Part shown: positions 1-6,859 of the stretch, one piece after another
How positions within the stretch are numbered: the first letter of the stretch is position 1
Layout of the letters: each line of letters starts with the position of its first letter
Source of the DNA: a bacterium
Lineage (GTDB): Bacteria > Electryoneota > Electryoneia > Electryoneales > Electryoneaceae
Length of the DNA stretch: 23,658 nucleotides
Assembly: GCA_028278125.1 (NCBI GenBank)
Contig: JANQEY010000169.1
Span: 1 to 23,658, forward strand
Direction: 5' to 3'
Notes under the pieces: model-generated
What the model was told of the DNA's origin: nothing
Databases searched by the model: none
Seen by the model: the letters and a program-made list of their open reading frames with translations, nothing else
Translations under genes and position numbers: made by a program

Positions 1-2
1 AT

Positions 3-956
3 AAAACATTGAAAAACGTTTCGCAGGAATCCCAATCACGCCCGGTTGATGGATTTTATTCAGGAAAAGGTAACCTTCCCAAGTGGAGAAACAAGTGGGT
101 TCAGCAGTGGAATGAAGAAAAAGCGGACGAGCTTGTCCGATTTTTTAAACATATACCACCAGTTGGATTGCGCAGGAATCTACTGAAAACAGAAAACGAT
201 GAATCCTGGATAAAAATATTGAAGTCCGAGGGTGTGGAAAATATAGAACAAATCGAAGGCTGGCCGGGATATGTTTATGTACGTGGAGTTAATCCCGCAG
301 TCCTACCATCTTTTGAAAATGGCTTAACGACAGCCCAGGATCCGGCGGCTGGTATAGCTCCAACCGTTCTCGATCCGCAACCAGGTGAAAATATCCTCGA
401 TCTTTGCTGTGCTCCAGGTGGAAAAACAGCACTGATCTGGGAGAAAATGGGGGGTGATGGCAGCCTCCTTGCAGTTGATAAAAGCTTAAAACGGAACCAG
501 AAAACTCGCGAGGGATTAAAACGTCTTGGTCATGAAAGTATTTCCGTTCAGACAGATGATGCCATTACCTTTGACGCAGGGCAATTTGACAGGGTACTGT
601 TGGATGTTCCCTGTAGCGGAACAGGGGTAGCGCATCGACGTGCTGACCTGTTGATTCGACGGGCTCATCTCCAGCCAAGCCATATGGGTAAACTGCAGCG
701 AAGCCTGATGGGACATGCATCTGATATGGTTAAGCCCGGTGGTGTACTGGTTTACAGTACCTGCAGCCTTGAACCGGAAGAGAACGAAACCCGGATAAGA
801 ATGTTCGAGAAAAAATACGGGGATATATTTACCCGTGAAGACCTGCCCGAGAGTATCCCCGACCAATGGCAGAAGGAGAAGGGGATGGTGGCAACCTGGC
901 CCCCGCGTGATAAGGTAGACGGCGCGTTTGTTGTGAGGTGGAGACGAAACGGATGA
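3..956 (+). CDS. rsmB: RsmB/Sun-family 16S rRNA (cytosine-5)-methyltransferase, 5' end missing
   Basis: SAM-dependent enzyme that makes m5C in rRNA (RsmB acts on 16S C967 in E. coli). Numbering from a TTG at 9, motif I is DLCCAPGGKT (131-140). Motif IV is DVPCSGTG with Cys202, and motif VI is YSTCSLEPEENE with Cys252. These are the two cysteines of the m5C RNA methyltransferases: Cys252 corresponds to the nucleophile and Cys202 to the release cysteine. The part before residue 60 (LPKW, later RRNLLKT) matches the linker before the catalytic domain. Family members are about 430 aa with an N-terminal NusB-like domain. Here about 315 aa are visible and the frame stays open to the window edge, so the NusB part probably lies upstream and the TTG at 9 is not the true start. 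The stop overlaps the next start (ATGA), implying translational coupling. RsmB is favoured over other NOP/Sun paralogues, but the exact target base is inferred. Confidence 0.88.
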   Translation, partial: KTLKNVSQESQSRPVDGFYSGKGNLPKWRNKWVQQWNEEKADELVRFFKHIPPVGLRRNLLKTENDESWIKILKSEGVENIEQIEGWPGYVYVRGVNPAVLPSFENGLTTAQDPAAGIAPTVLDPQPGENILDLCCAPGGKTALIWEKMGGDGSLLAVDKSLKRNQKTREGLKRLGHESISVQTDDAITFDAGQFDRVLLDVPCSGTGVAHRRADLLIRRAHLQPSHMGKLQRSLMGHASDMVKPGGVLVYSTCSLEPEENETRIRMFEKKYGDIFTREDLPESIPDQWQKEKGMVATWPPRDKVDGAFVVRWRRNG

Positions 957-1696
957 ATCGAATCCAGGAAATATTCGCATGGATTGGCAGAATCGGGGTA
1001 ATGCTCGCCATTTGGGGTGTAATCGCGGCTTTTATTTATTTTATCATCATGCCTTTGGTTGTCCGCAAGGGACGTGAAGTAGAGGTGCCCGACTACCGCA
1101 ATATCCTGATCGAAGAGGCTATAGCGAAAAGTAACAAACAGGGATTTGAAATAGTTGTTGACGATGAACGTTTTGACGCGGAAGCCCCCACAGGTTTGAT
1201 CCTTGACCAGCATCCGTTTCCTCAAAGCCTGTCGAAAAAGGGAAGACGTATCCACGTTGCTGTTTCCGCCGGACCGCCAACATCCACGGTTCCCGATGTT
1301 GTCGGGAAACCACGCGATGATGCCCTGTTCGCGCTTGAACGGGCACGAGTGCCGGTCGGTGAAATACGATACTCGTTCAGCAGTAATGTATACGAAGGCC
1401 TGGTGCTTGAACAGACGCCATTGGCGGAAGAAGAGGTCCCGCGTGACAGCCTGTCATCGATTACCGTCAGCCTCGGCAAAAAACCGTCCGAATTTATCAT
1501 GCCGGATGTGATGGGGCTACCTGAAGAACAGGCACGTTATCTGATCTTAAAAGCCGGATTGCAAATCGGGTCAGTATCTTACGATAAATATGTCCGTCAC
1601 AAGGATGGAACGGTAGTAATCCAGAAACCTGGTGCCGGTGAAAAACTCGAGCACGGTTTTATGACTGATCTCGTGGTTAACATGAAATCTAATTAG
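953..1696 (+). CDS. Inner-membrane PASTA-repeat protein (one TM, three PASTA domains)
   Basis: I chose the ATG at 953 over the in-frame GTG at 938. It overlaps the previous stop as ATGA and has GGAG at 940-943, nine bases upstream. The 247-aa product has a short cytoplasmic N-terminus and one hydrophobic helix (about 15-36). Three PASTA-type repeats follow (about 43-106, 112-175 and 182-245), seen as VPDYRN, VPDVVGKP and MPDVMGLP, each closing with a pattern like VIQKPGAGE. PASTA domains are best known from Gram-positive PknB-like kinases and penicillin-binding proteins, where they sense peptidoglycan. Here no kinase or transpeptidase domain is attached, so the protein is an anchored extracytoplasmic PASTA stalk. 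Lying between rsmB and rpe resembles an arrangement I associate with FCB-group genomes. A cell-wall-related role is inference. Confidence 0.85.
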   Translation: MNRIQEIFAWIGRIGVMLAIWGVIAAFIYFIIMPLVVRKGREVEVPDYRNILIEEAIAKSNKQGFEIVVDDERFDAEAPTGLILDQHPFPQSLSKKGRRIHVAVSAGPPTSTVPDVVGKPRDDALFALERARVPVGEIRYSFSSNVYEGLVLEQTPLAEEEVPRDSLSSITVSLGKKPSEFIMPDVMGLPEEQARYLILKAGLQIGSVSYDKYVRHKDGTVVIQKPGAGEKLEHGFMTDLVVNMKSN

Positions 1697-1723
1697 GTTA
1701 AAGCTCGGCAACAAATCCCTCTG

Positions 1724-1754
1724 TGTCGTTGCGAGGAAGCGGCGAAGTAATCTC
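1724..1754 (+). repeat. Dispersed modular repeat, copy A (no hairpin insert)
   Basis: A short copy of the repeat whose ends read TGTCGTTGCGAGGAAGCG and GAAGCAATCTC. This copy has GAAGTAATCTC at its right end, one base different from the others. It lies just after the PASTA gene, in the same orientation as the copies at 4000 and 13144. It is found only between genes and has no coding sense. Confidence 0.75.
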
Positions 1755-1822
1755 AACCTAAAATTTCAATTAAGTTCATTTAACTATAATATTCTAAACC
1801 ATATTAAATATATGGATATTGG

Positions 1823-1944
1823 GTGGCCTGACATGCGAAGCTTGTCAGGTTTCATAACCAACAAACAATGTCAATCCATTATCGATACAAATAATATAAA
1901 TCATGACACCCGACAAAACCGCCTATGGCGGAATGTCGGGCCAC
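1823..1944 (+). repeat. REPIN-like inverted pair of hairpins with GTGG feet
   Basis: The left unit is GTGG (1823-1826) followed at once by a hairpin with arms CCTGACA (1827-1833) and TGTCAGG (1843-1849). The right unit is its mirror: arms CCCGACA (1909-1915) and TGTCGGG (1934-1940) with an inner CCGCC/GGCGG stem, then CCAC (1941-1944), the complement of GTGG. The outer 12 bases of the two ends are complementary with one mismatch. A GTRG foot next to a GC-rich hairpin, in inverted pairs, is the known layout of REP doublets (REPINs). Assignment to that class is inference from shape. The 347-base gap from 1697 to 2043 holds only this element, copy A and the rpe leader; a 86-codon open frame across it is not credible as a gene. 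Confidence 0.65.
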
Positions 1945-2043
1945 CCATCACGGCAATTCTAACTATCTCATTATTTCCTGTGGCACTTTTATTTCAGAAA
2001 CGCTATAATTCTTTATCTTCAACCAATAAGCAGGGGAAAAGAA

Positions 2044-2754
2044 TTGCCAGACCAAAATATAAAAGAAATTGAACGAATCGGTGGACGTGTCCGTCTGCTG
2101 CCGTCACTCCTTTCAGCAGATTTTGCCAACCTCGGCAATGACGCAAACCGTGCCCTCGCAGCAGGTGCCCAGGGGCTTCACGCCGATATCATGGATGGTC
2201 ATTTTGTCCCGCCGATAACTTTCGGCGCGGATATTGTCCAGGCGGTTATACGAGAGAGCAAAGCACGCGTAGACGCTCACCTGATGATCAAGGAACCGGA
2301 TCGCCAGGTGGAAGCATTTGCCAAGGCGGGGGTTAAAGCAATAACAGTCCACGCTGAAGCATGCCCCCATCTCCATCGTGTTCTCTGGCAGATCAGGGAG
2401 GCTGGATGTGAAGCCGGAGTTTCTGTTAATCCCGCTACACCTGTTAATGAAGTTGTCCGGTACACCATTACCCTGCTGGATCGCGTCCTTATTATGTCCG
2501 TTAATCCCGGATGGGGAGGACAGGCGTTTATCCACGAAACCCTCAATAAAATCCACGAAGTACGTATGATGCTCGACGAGTTAAATTCTCCTGCGGAAAT
2601 CCAGATCGATGGTGGTGTTAACCTCACCAACGTCGGCCAGCTTGTCCGTTCCGGAGCCACCGAGCTTGTTGCCGGCACAGCAGTTTACAAAGGAAATGTA
2701 GAAAAAAATATTGCCGGCTTCAGAAAAGAAATAGTGAAGGCTTTGTCGGTTTAA
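2044..2754 (+). CDS. rpe: Ribulose-phosphate 3-epimerase
   Basis: Interconverts D-ribulose 5-phosphate and D-xylulose 5-phosphate in the pentose phosphate pathway; cytoplasmic TIM barrel. All family motifs are present: SLLSADFANL (Ser24), HADIMDGHFVPPITFG (metal ligand His46 and catalytic Asp48), DAHLMI (His79), MSVNPGWGGQAF (phosphate loop), QIDGGV (catalytic Asp189) and VAGTAVY. At 236 aa it is slightly longer than usual because about 15 residues precede the normal PSLLSADF opening. The start is a TTG with AGGGG at 2032-2036, seven bases upstream, and no better in-frame start exists before the conserved core. It is separated from the PASTA gene by repeats, so it may carry its own promoter. 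It is followed by a REP-like hairpin. Confidence 0.97.
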   Translation: MPDQNIKEIERIGGRVRLLPSLLSADFANLGNDANRALAAGAQGLHADIMDGHFVPPITFGADIVQAVIRESKARVDAHLMIKEPDRQVEAFAKAGVKAITVHAEACPHLHRVLWQIREAGCEAGVSVNPATPVNEVVRYTITLLDRVLIMSVNPGWGGQAFIHETLNKIHEVRMMLDELNSPAEIQIDGGVNLTNVGQLVRSGATELVAGTAVYKGNVEKNIAGFRKEIVKALSV

Positions 2755-2755
2755 G

Positions 2756-2791
2756 GTAGCCCGGATAGTTCGCTGTATGCGAATATCCGGG
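2756..2791 (+). repeat. REP-like hairpin with GTAG foot
   Basis: GTAG (2756-2759) abuts a long hairpin with arms CCCGGATA (2760-2767) and TATCCGGG (2784-2791). The inner bases GTTCGC and GCGAA extend the stem, leaving a very small loop. It sits two bases after the rpe stop. Only TTT follows the stem, so a terminator role is possible but weak. The GTAGCCCGGAT opening is shared with the element at 6697. Confidence 0.7.
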
Positions 2792-2872
2792 TTTAAATGA
2801 ATAAGAAACCCGACTTGTGAACCCAAGTTTTCCACCCATCAATTACAAATCAGTAATTTGGGGGTAGTTGAA

Positions 2873-3946
2873 GTGAAATATTTGTTGATTATAATATTAT
2901 TAATCCAACCTCTTTCTTTATTACATGCAAAGAATATTGCCGTACTTAACTTAGACATGACCAGTGGAGTTTCTCAAATGTATCAGCTGACTTTGTCAGA
3001 TCGATTACGTCAAGAATTACACTATACTGGTAAATATTCAGTGATGGAACGCAATAGAATGGAAGACATTTTAGCTGAACAGGCATTTCAGATCAGTGGG
3101 TGTTTTTCGAATGAGTGCCTAGTAGATGCTGGTAAATTATTAGGCATTGAGAGTATTGTTGCAGGTTCCATAGGCAAAGTTGGCAATACCTTTTCTATAA
3201 ATGTCAGGTTAATTGACGTTGAATCGGGTAAAATGATTCTAACAGCTAGTGTTGACAGTGAATGTACAATAGATGAGGTTTTAACAGGTGTAATTCCAGA
3301 AATTGCGGAGATGCTTGCATCTAATAAATCATCAAAAAAACATTTGAAATCAAAATCAAACAAGGAAAAGAATCAACCATTATCTAACCGAAAAGTAATG
3401 TCTGTGGGTGATTATTCGCTTGGAGTAAACATTGGAATATTTCCTCTAATGCACAGTGGATTTGATAAAGCACAGGAAATATCAAATGACCAGGTAGCAT
3501 TACCAAATGATGGAAATAGTCATGAATCATTTATAGGAATTCATCTAAATCGTAACTATGGAGAAATATTTAGTACATCGTTATATCTAAACATGATAGG
3601 TATTGAAGAAATTAACTCTTACAGTGCAAAATATAACGTGTCTTTAGGTTTTTCTTTCATTTTATACAGAGATAATCAGTCTGATTTTAAATTGGAATTT
3701 CTACTTGGAACAGTTTTCTATCCTCTTGACTCAAACAATGATGTTGATAATAACTATGAGGTTACGCAAACAGCGTTTTACGGCGTTGGTGTGAAATTTG
3801 AATATCAAATAAAGAATTACTATATATCTTTAGGATATTTACTACATCCAAAGAAGAAAATGATTGAGGATACTAGAACAAGAAGAAACGCGGATTTTGG
3901 TGTAAATGGAATTATAATATCTGCAGGAAGATATTGGCAATTATAA
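2873..3946 (+). CDS. Secreted CsgG/FlgO-like domain protein with predicted outer-membrane beta-barrel
   Basis: I prefer the GTG at 2873: GGGGG lies eight bases upstream and the product then opens with a clean signal peptide (MKYLLIIILL, cut near LLHA-K). A TTG at 2858 would add five residues. Residues 20-150 look like the CsgG/FlgO-like fold: IAVLNLDMTSGVS, LSDRLRQEL, YSVMERNRMEDIL, then GCFSNECLVDAGKLLGIE with its two cysteines, VAGSIGKVGNTFSINVRLID and VESGKMI. A Lys/Ser-rich linker (about 150-172) leads to about 185 residues of alternating strands rich in Gly and aromatics, ending in a short aromatic-containing tail (GRYWQL), as in outer-membrane barrels. A role in surface assembly or lipoprotein-type transport is inferred only. 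Its codons are clearly more A/T-ending than those of rpe or the sigma factor, hinting at recent acquisition. Confidence 0.75.
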   Translation: MKYLLIIILLIQPLSLLHAKNIAVLNLDMTSGVSQMYQLTLSDRLRQELHYTGKYSVMERNRMEDILAEQAFQISGCFSNECLVDAGKLLGIESIVAGSIGKVGNTFSINVRLIDVESGKMILTASVDSECTIDEVLTGVIPEIAEMLASNKSSKKHLKSKSNKEKNQPLSNRKVMSVGDYSLGVNIGIFPLMHSGFDKAQEISNDQVALPNDGNSHESFIGIHLNRNYGEIFSTSLYLNMIGIEEINSYSAKYNVSLGFSFILYRDNQSDFKLEFLLGTVFYPLDSNNDVDNNYEVTQTAFYGVGVKFEYQIKNYYISLGYLLHPKKKMIEDTRTRRNADFGVNGIIISAGRYWQL

Positions 3947-3999
3947 TTTGCTATGTTGTTACAGGATTAATACACACCGGGAAATATCTGGATAAATGG

Positions 4000-4035
4000 T
4001 GTCGTTGCGAGGAAGCGAAGCGACGAAGCAATCTC
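4000..4035 (+). repeat. Dispersed modular repeat, copy B (left border of GIY-YIG unit)
   Basis: An uninterrupted copy: TGTCGTTGCGAGGAAGCG then AAGCGACGAAGCAATCTC, with GAAGC occurring three times inside. Read from the ATG at 3996 it encodes the peptide SLRGSEATKQS, which is a translation of the repeat and not a protein N-terminus. Together with inverted copy C at 4336-4383 it frames the GIY-YIG gene, with the TGTCGTTGCGAG end facing outward on both sides. Confidence 0.8.
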
Positions 4036-4037
4036 TA

Positions 4038-4337
4038 ATGGGGTGGTCAAATAAAACAAAATTACACTACATAATGACGAATAAATCAAACCGGGTTTTA
4101 TATACAGGGGTAACTGGGAATCTTGCTAAGAGGGTATATGAGCTTAAGAATAAACTAAGACGTGGATTTACACAGAAATACAATGTCAACAAACTTGTTT
4201 ATTATGAAATTTTTGGAGAGATAGAAGAAGCATTGATAAGTGAAAAACAAATCAAAGGTGGATCAAGGCAAAAGAAAATCCAACTAGTTGAAAGCGTCAA
4301 TAAGGATTGGAAAGATTTATCTGATACTCTAATATGA
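4038..4337 (+). CDS. Small GIY-YIG nuclease-family protein framed by inverted repeats, possibly decaying
   Basis: The product matches short stand-alone GIY-YIG proteins of the YhbQ/UPF0213 type. It has HYIMTNK (equivalent of the usual YVYILTNK, keeping the key Tyr), VLYTGVTGNLAKRVYE (the YIG half and conserved Arg), and a C-terminal EKQIKGGSRQKKIQLVES with the conserved Glu. The usual EH after that Arg is EL here, so the family His is lost. The ATG at 4038 is the first after repeat copy B; an ATG at 4074 would delete the conserved Tyr, and the ATG at 3996 only reads the repeat. No Shine-Dalgarno sequence precedes any of them. The stop TGA (4335-4337) is built partly from repeat copy C. The gene may be a remnant, or the nuclease of a small repeat-bounded mobile unit. 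About 99 aa from this start. Confidence 0.65.
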   Translation: MGWSNKTKLHYIMTNKSNRVLYTGVTGNLAKRVYELKNKLRRGFTQKYNVNKLVYYEIFGEIEEALISEKQIKGGSRQKKIQLVESVNKDWKDLSDTLI

Positions 4338-4383
4338 GATTGCTTCGCTTACCCGCTTTTGGCGGGTAAAGCTCGCAACGACA
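4336..4383 (-). repeat. Dispersed modular repeat, copy C (inverted, right border of GIY-YIG unit)
   Basis: Reverse-complement copy: GAGATTGCTTCGC at its left and CTCGCAACGACA at its right. The middle carries a hairpin, arms TTACCCGC (4349-4356) and GCGGGTAA (4362-4369) with a five-base loop, in place of the simple centre of copy B. It overlaps the last two bases of the GIY-YIG stop codon. Confidence 0.8.
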
Positions 4384-4402
4384 CATTTTCATTATTTTTA
4401 TG

Positions 4403-4437
4403 AACAACCCTGCTGGATACTCCAACAGGGTTGTTTT
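4403..4437 (+). terminator. Rho-independent terminator between convergent genes
   Basis: Arms AACAACCCTG (4403-4412) and CAGGGTTGTT (4426-4435) form a ten-pair stem. On the plus strand the stem runs into TTTTAATT, so it best serves the GIY-YIG side. On the minus strand only a mixed A/T run follows, so ending the ankyrin gene there would be weaker. Confidence 0.75.
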
Positions 4438-4469
4438 AATTAAGCATTAGAAAATATACCAGTATCGAT

Positions 4470-6326
4470 TTACTTCGAATAACTCAATAATTTCCCTTTA
4501 ACATAATGGTACTTGTCGCCACGGTTTTCGGCGCAGATGTAGTCTACGTCGATATCTCTTTCCATGCAGTGTTCCATATACTCAGTGTACTTGTATTCAC
4601 TGTTGAGGGCGTGAGTCGGGACAAGAAAACGGGGTTTTAGCTTACTGATCGTGTAATCGTTCCCCTCGTCGAGAGCACATTTATCCCGTGTATGGCACCC
4701 GGAAACATTAAGGAACGCGAAGTCTACTTCGTCGGCATATTGCGAGATGTAATCTATCTCAGACGTATAGCCGTCTTTTTGTCCTTCAAGCCACCCGGCA
4801 TGGTCACCGGCATGGTAAATAGTTAACCCATCAACTTTTACCAGGAATCCAACACCTGCATCATTAGCCCTGAGTGTTACTATTTCCATCCCGTCGACAG
4901 TTTTCTGATCACGGGGGGCTGTGTAGATGTAGCCGGGGCCGTCATAGCCTGTTTCCCGGTACTGGGGAAGTGAATCGGCAACAAAACCATAGATGTAAGT
5001 GATATCGTCAATCCCCTTACTCCATTCGAAAATGGCTTTATCGAAGTGATCCTGGTGTTCATGGGTGGCAAAGACTTCCACATTCTGTCCCGCAAGTTCA
5101 GCAGGATTTATTCGACCATTGGCCAGCAGAGGTTCTGGCGGTTCGTTTCCTCGACTCCAGTAATCGAAAACAAGGAAATGGTTTTTTGTTTTAATTCCCC
5201 AGCCACAATGACCCATGTACCATAAAACAGCTTCCCCATTATCGAAATCTTTCGTCAGGTCTGCTGAATAACCGTAATTCTCGTCAAGGTGTTTACATTT
5301 AGCACCGCTCTTCTTCAAAAGGTCTGCGACTTTATGGTGACCGTATTTACCGGCATAATAGAGGGCTGTATTTCCTTTCAGGTCTTTTTTCTTGTAATTC
5401 GCGTCATTTGCAAGAAGGGATTCTGTTGCACCATCATTACCGTTAATAGATGCAAAATGGAGTGCGGTTTTTCCACTTCTCTTTTCCGGATAATCCACTT
5501 CAGCTCCAGCTTTAACCAGCAGGTCAACTACTTCAGGATTACCCTGTAGAACCGCGCTCTGCAACAGGCTCCTGTTTTCGTCCTCGAGAATGTTCGGACT
5601 GGCACCTTCTTCAAGTAATAGTTTCACAAGTTCAGGATCGGATCTGAATACCGCGAAAGCTAGAGACGTCGTACCATTTTCAAAGTTGAGATGAACATTG
5701 GCACCTTCTGACAGGAGGAACTTTACCATTTCGATTTGCTGTCCATGGATTGCAGCAACAAGCGGCGGGTAACTGTCTTCAGACCTGATGTCTATCTTCG
5801 CGCCCTCTTTCATCAGGTGTTTAACTGTCTGCATATCACCCGATTCAGCTGCAAAATGGAGTAGGCTGTATCCCCATGAATTCATGATATTGGGATTCGC
5901 GCCTTTAGACAGCAGATATTTAACAATCTCCGTCTGCTTGGCGTAGCCTGCGCTTAACAATGGTGTAAAGTTGGCTTCGTTCCCGAAATTCGGATCAGCG
6001 CCTTTTTCCACCAGCAATTTTGCCACTTCCGGGTGACCGTAAAACGCCGCTCCGTGAAGTGGGGTGCTTTGATTTACCTTTTGCGCCATTATATCCGCAC
6101 CTGCTTCCAACAGGAACGCCGTGATTTCGAGCTTTCCTTCGTAAGCGGCACGGTGCAATGGCGTACTTCCATCATCCAACGTGGCTTTTAACAAGTCAGG
6201 TGATTCAGTAAGCAGTTTTTTTACCTGGTCGAGATTACCCTCGCTGATCGCGTTAAAAAGGTCATCTGCGTAACAAAGTGAAGTGAATAAGGCGAGAACT
6301 AATACAACACTGAATAACTTCTTCAT
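4470..6326 (-). CDS. Secreted ankyrin-repeat / metallo-beta-lactamase-fold fusion protein
   Basis: The 618-aa protein opens with a signal peptide (about 1-20, cut at CYA-DD). Ten consecutive ankyrin repeats of about 33 aa follow (22-349), recognisable as STPLHRAAYEG, STPLHGAAFYG, TALHFASINGN and so on. Residues 365-618 are a metallo-beta-lactamase fold of the UlaG-like group: GHCGWGIKTKNHFLVFDYW, the metal motif THEHQDH (His422, His424, Asp426, His427), YHAGDHAG (His505, Asp508) and PTHALN (His572). All expected metal ligands are present, so it is probably a working hydrolase in the periplasm or outside the cell; the substrate is unknown. The ankyrin part would supply protein binding. The start ATG has a strong AAGGGGG nearby. 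It appears monocistronic, with the 533-base repeat-rich gap upstream. Confidence 0.88.
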   Translation of the reverse strand: MKKLFSVVLVLALFTSLCYADDLFNAISEGNLDQVKKLLTESPDLLKATLDDGSTPLHRAAYEGKLEITAFLLEAGADIMAQKVNQSTPLHGAAFYGHPEVAKLLVEKGADPNFGNEANFTPLLSAGYAKQTEIVKYLLSKGANPNIMNSWGYSLLHFAAESGDMQTVKHLMKEGAKIDIRSEDSYPPLVAAIHGQQIEMVKFLLSEGANVHLNFENGTTSLAFAVFRSDPELVKLLLEEGASPNILEDENRSLLQSAVLQGNPEVVDLLVKAGAEVDYPEKRSGKTALHFASINGNDGATESLLANDANYKKKDLKGNTALYYAGKYGHHKVADLLKKSGAKCKHLDENYGYSADLTKDFDNGEAVLWYMGHCGWGIKTKNHFLVFDYWSRGNEPPEPLLANGRINPAELAGQNVEVFATHEHQDHFDKAIFEWSKGIDDITYIYGFVADSLPQYRETGYDGPGYIYTAPRDQKTVDGMEIVTLRANDAGVGFLVKVDGLTIYHAGDHAGWLEGQKDGYTSEIDYISQYADEVDFAFLNVSGCHTRDKCALDEGNDYTISKLKPRFLVPTHALNSEYKYTEYMEHCMERDIDVDYICAENRGDKYHYVKGKLLSYSK

Positions 6327-6641
6327 CTGCTACCCCCTTCCGAATTGAGGTCTTGTAAAACCGAGATTCCACCCCTGAAATCTATTCTGAATTTTCCTGT
6401 TAACGGCATAGGTTGAGTGTGGGTCAAAAACCAAAACGATACTCTCAAGACTCGGAATATTAATATGTTGCAATTTTTATACCATCGTTTCATAGGATAA
6501 TTTTATAGCTGACAAGGGATAGGATTAACAGGGATTTAGCAGTATTTGAGTATGTAGATGCTTATTATCAGGATGATTAAATATGCTTCAGATTGCTACT
6601 TTTGGCGAGATCCAATTTCGTTTCGAAAATCGAGGGTGTTC

Positions 6642-6683
6642 CTGGGTCCTCCGGTGTCATCCCCGACTTGATCGGGGACCCAG
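6642..6683 (+). repeat. GTCATCCCCGA-type palindromic repeat
   Basis: Inner hairpin CCCCGA (6661-6666) / TCGGGG (6672-6677), enclosed by CTGGGTCC (6642-6649) and GGACCCAG (6676-6683). The GTCATCCCCGACTTGATCGG block is a kind of intergenic palindrome seen widely in bacterial genomes. A related GTCATCCC palindrome lies inside a coding sequence at 16984. It is part of the gap 6327-6859, which otherwise holds the leader of the ankyrin gene and the two REP-type elements listed next. The stretch 6370-6600 shows no gene or clear structure. Confidence 0.65.
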
Positions 6684-6696
6684 TGTCGTTATTTGA

Positions 6697-6798
6697 GTAG
6701 CCCGGATTGCACGGTGTTTGTGAATCCGGGATTCTGTTCAAATAATTGGAAAAATTGCTTTCCTGGATATCCGTCAGCAGACGGACTATCCGGGCTAC
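6697..6798 (+). repeat. REPIN-like inverted pair of hairpins with GTAG feet
   Basis: GTAG (6697-6700) plus hairpin CCCGGATT (6701-6708) / AATCCGGG (6723-6730). After a 31-base spacer comes an inverted unit: CCTGGATA (6762-6769) / TATCCGGG (6787-6794) with a strong inner stem TCCGTC/GACGGA, then CTAC (6795-6798), the complement of GTAG. The outer ends GTAGCCCGG and CCGGGCTAC are perfect complements. Confidence 0.7.
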
Positions 6799-6807
6799 AT
6801 AAAAATA

Positions 6808-6833
6808 CCCGGGACAACTTGGTCCCGGGCTAC
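6808..6833 (-). repeat. Single REP-like hairpin, inverted, GTAG foot
   Basis: Perfect arms CCCGGGAC (6808-6815) and GTCCCGGG (6822-6829), then CTAC (6830-6833), so on the minus strand it reads GTAG followed by the hairpin. It lies 27 bases beyond the end of the sigma-factor gene and could also act as its transcript end, although no T run follows. Confidence 0.65.
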
Positions 6834-6859
6834 AAATTTCCACAAATCTTGAGCAACAT

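Noticed and set aside
1812..2072. 86-codon open frame on the plus strand
   Set aside because: It runs through the REPIN-like hairpins and the rpe leader, has no ribosome site, and overlaps the rpe start.
3996..4037. N-terminal extension of the GIY-YIG ORF
   Set aside because: The residues SLRGSEATKQS are a translation of dispersed repeat copy B, the same sequence found between genes elsewhere.
6510..6545. GGGATAGGATTAACAGGGATT stretch resembling a dispersed motif
   Set aside because: It occurs once in this window, with no hairpin or second copy, so nothing supports calling it a repeat here.
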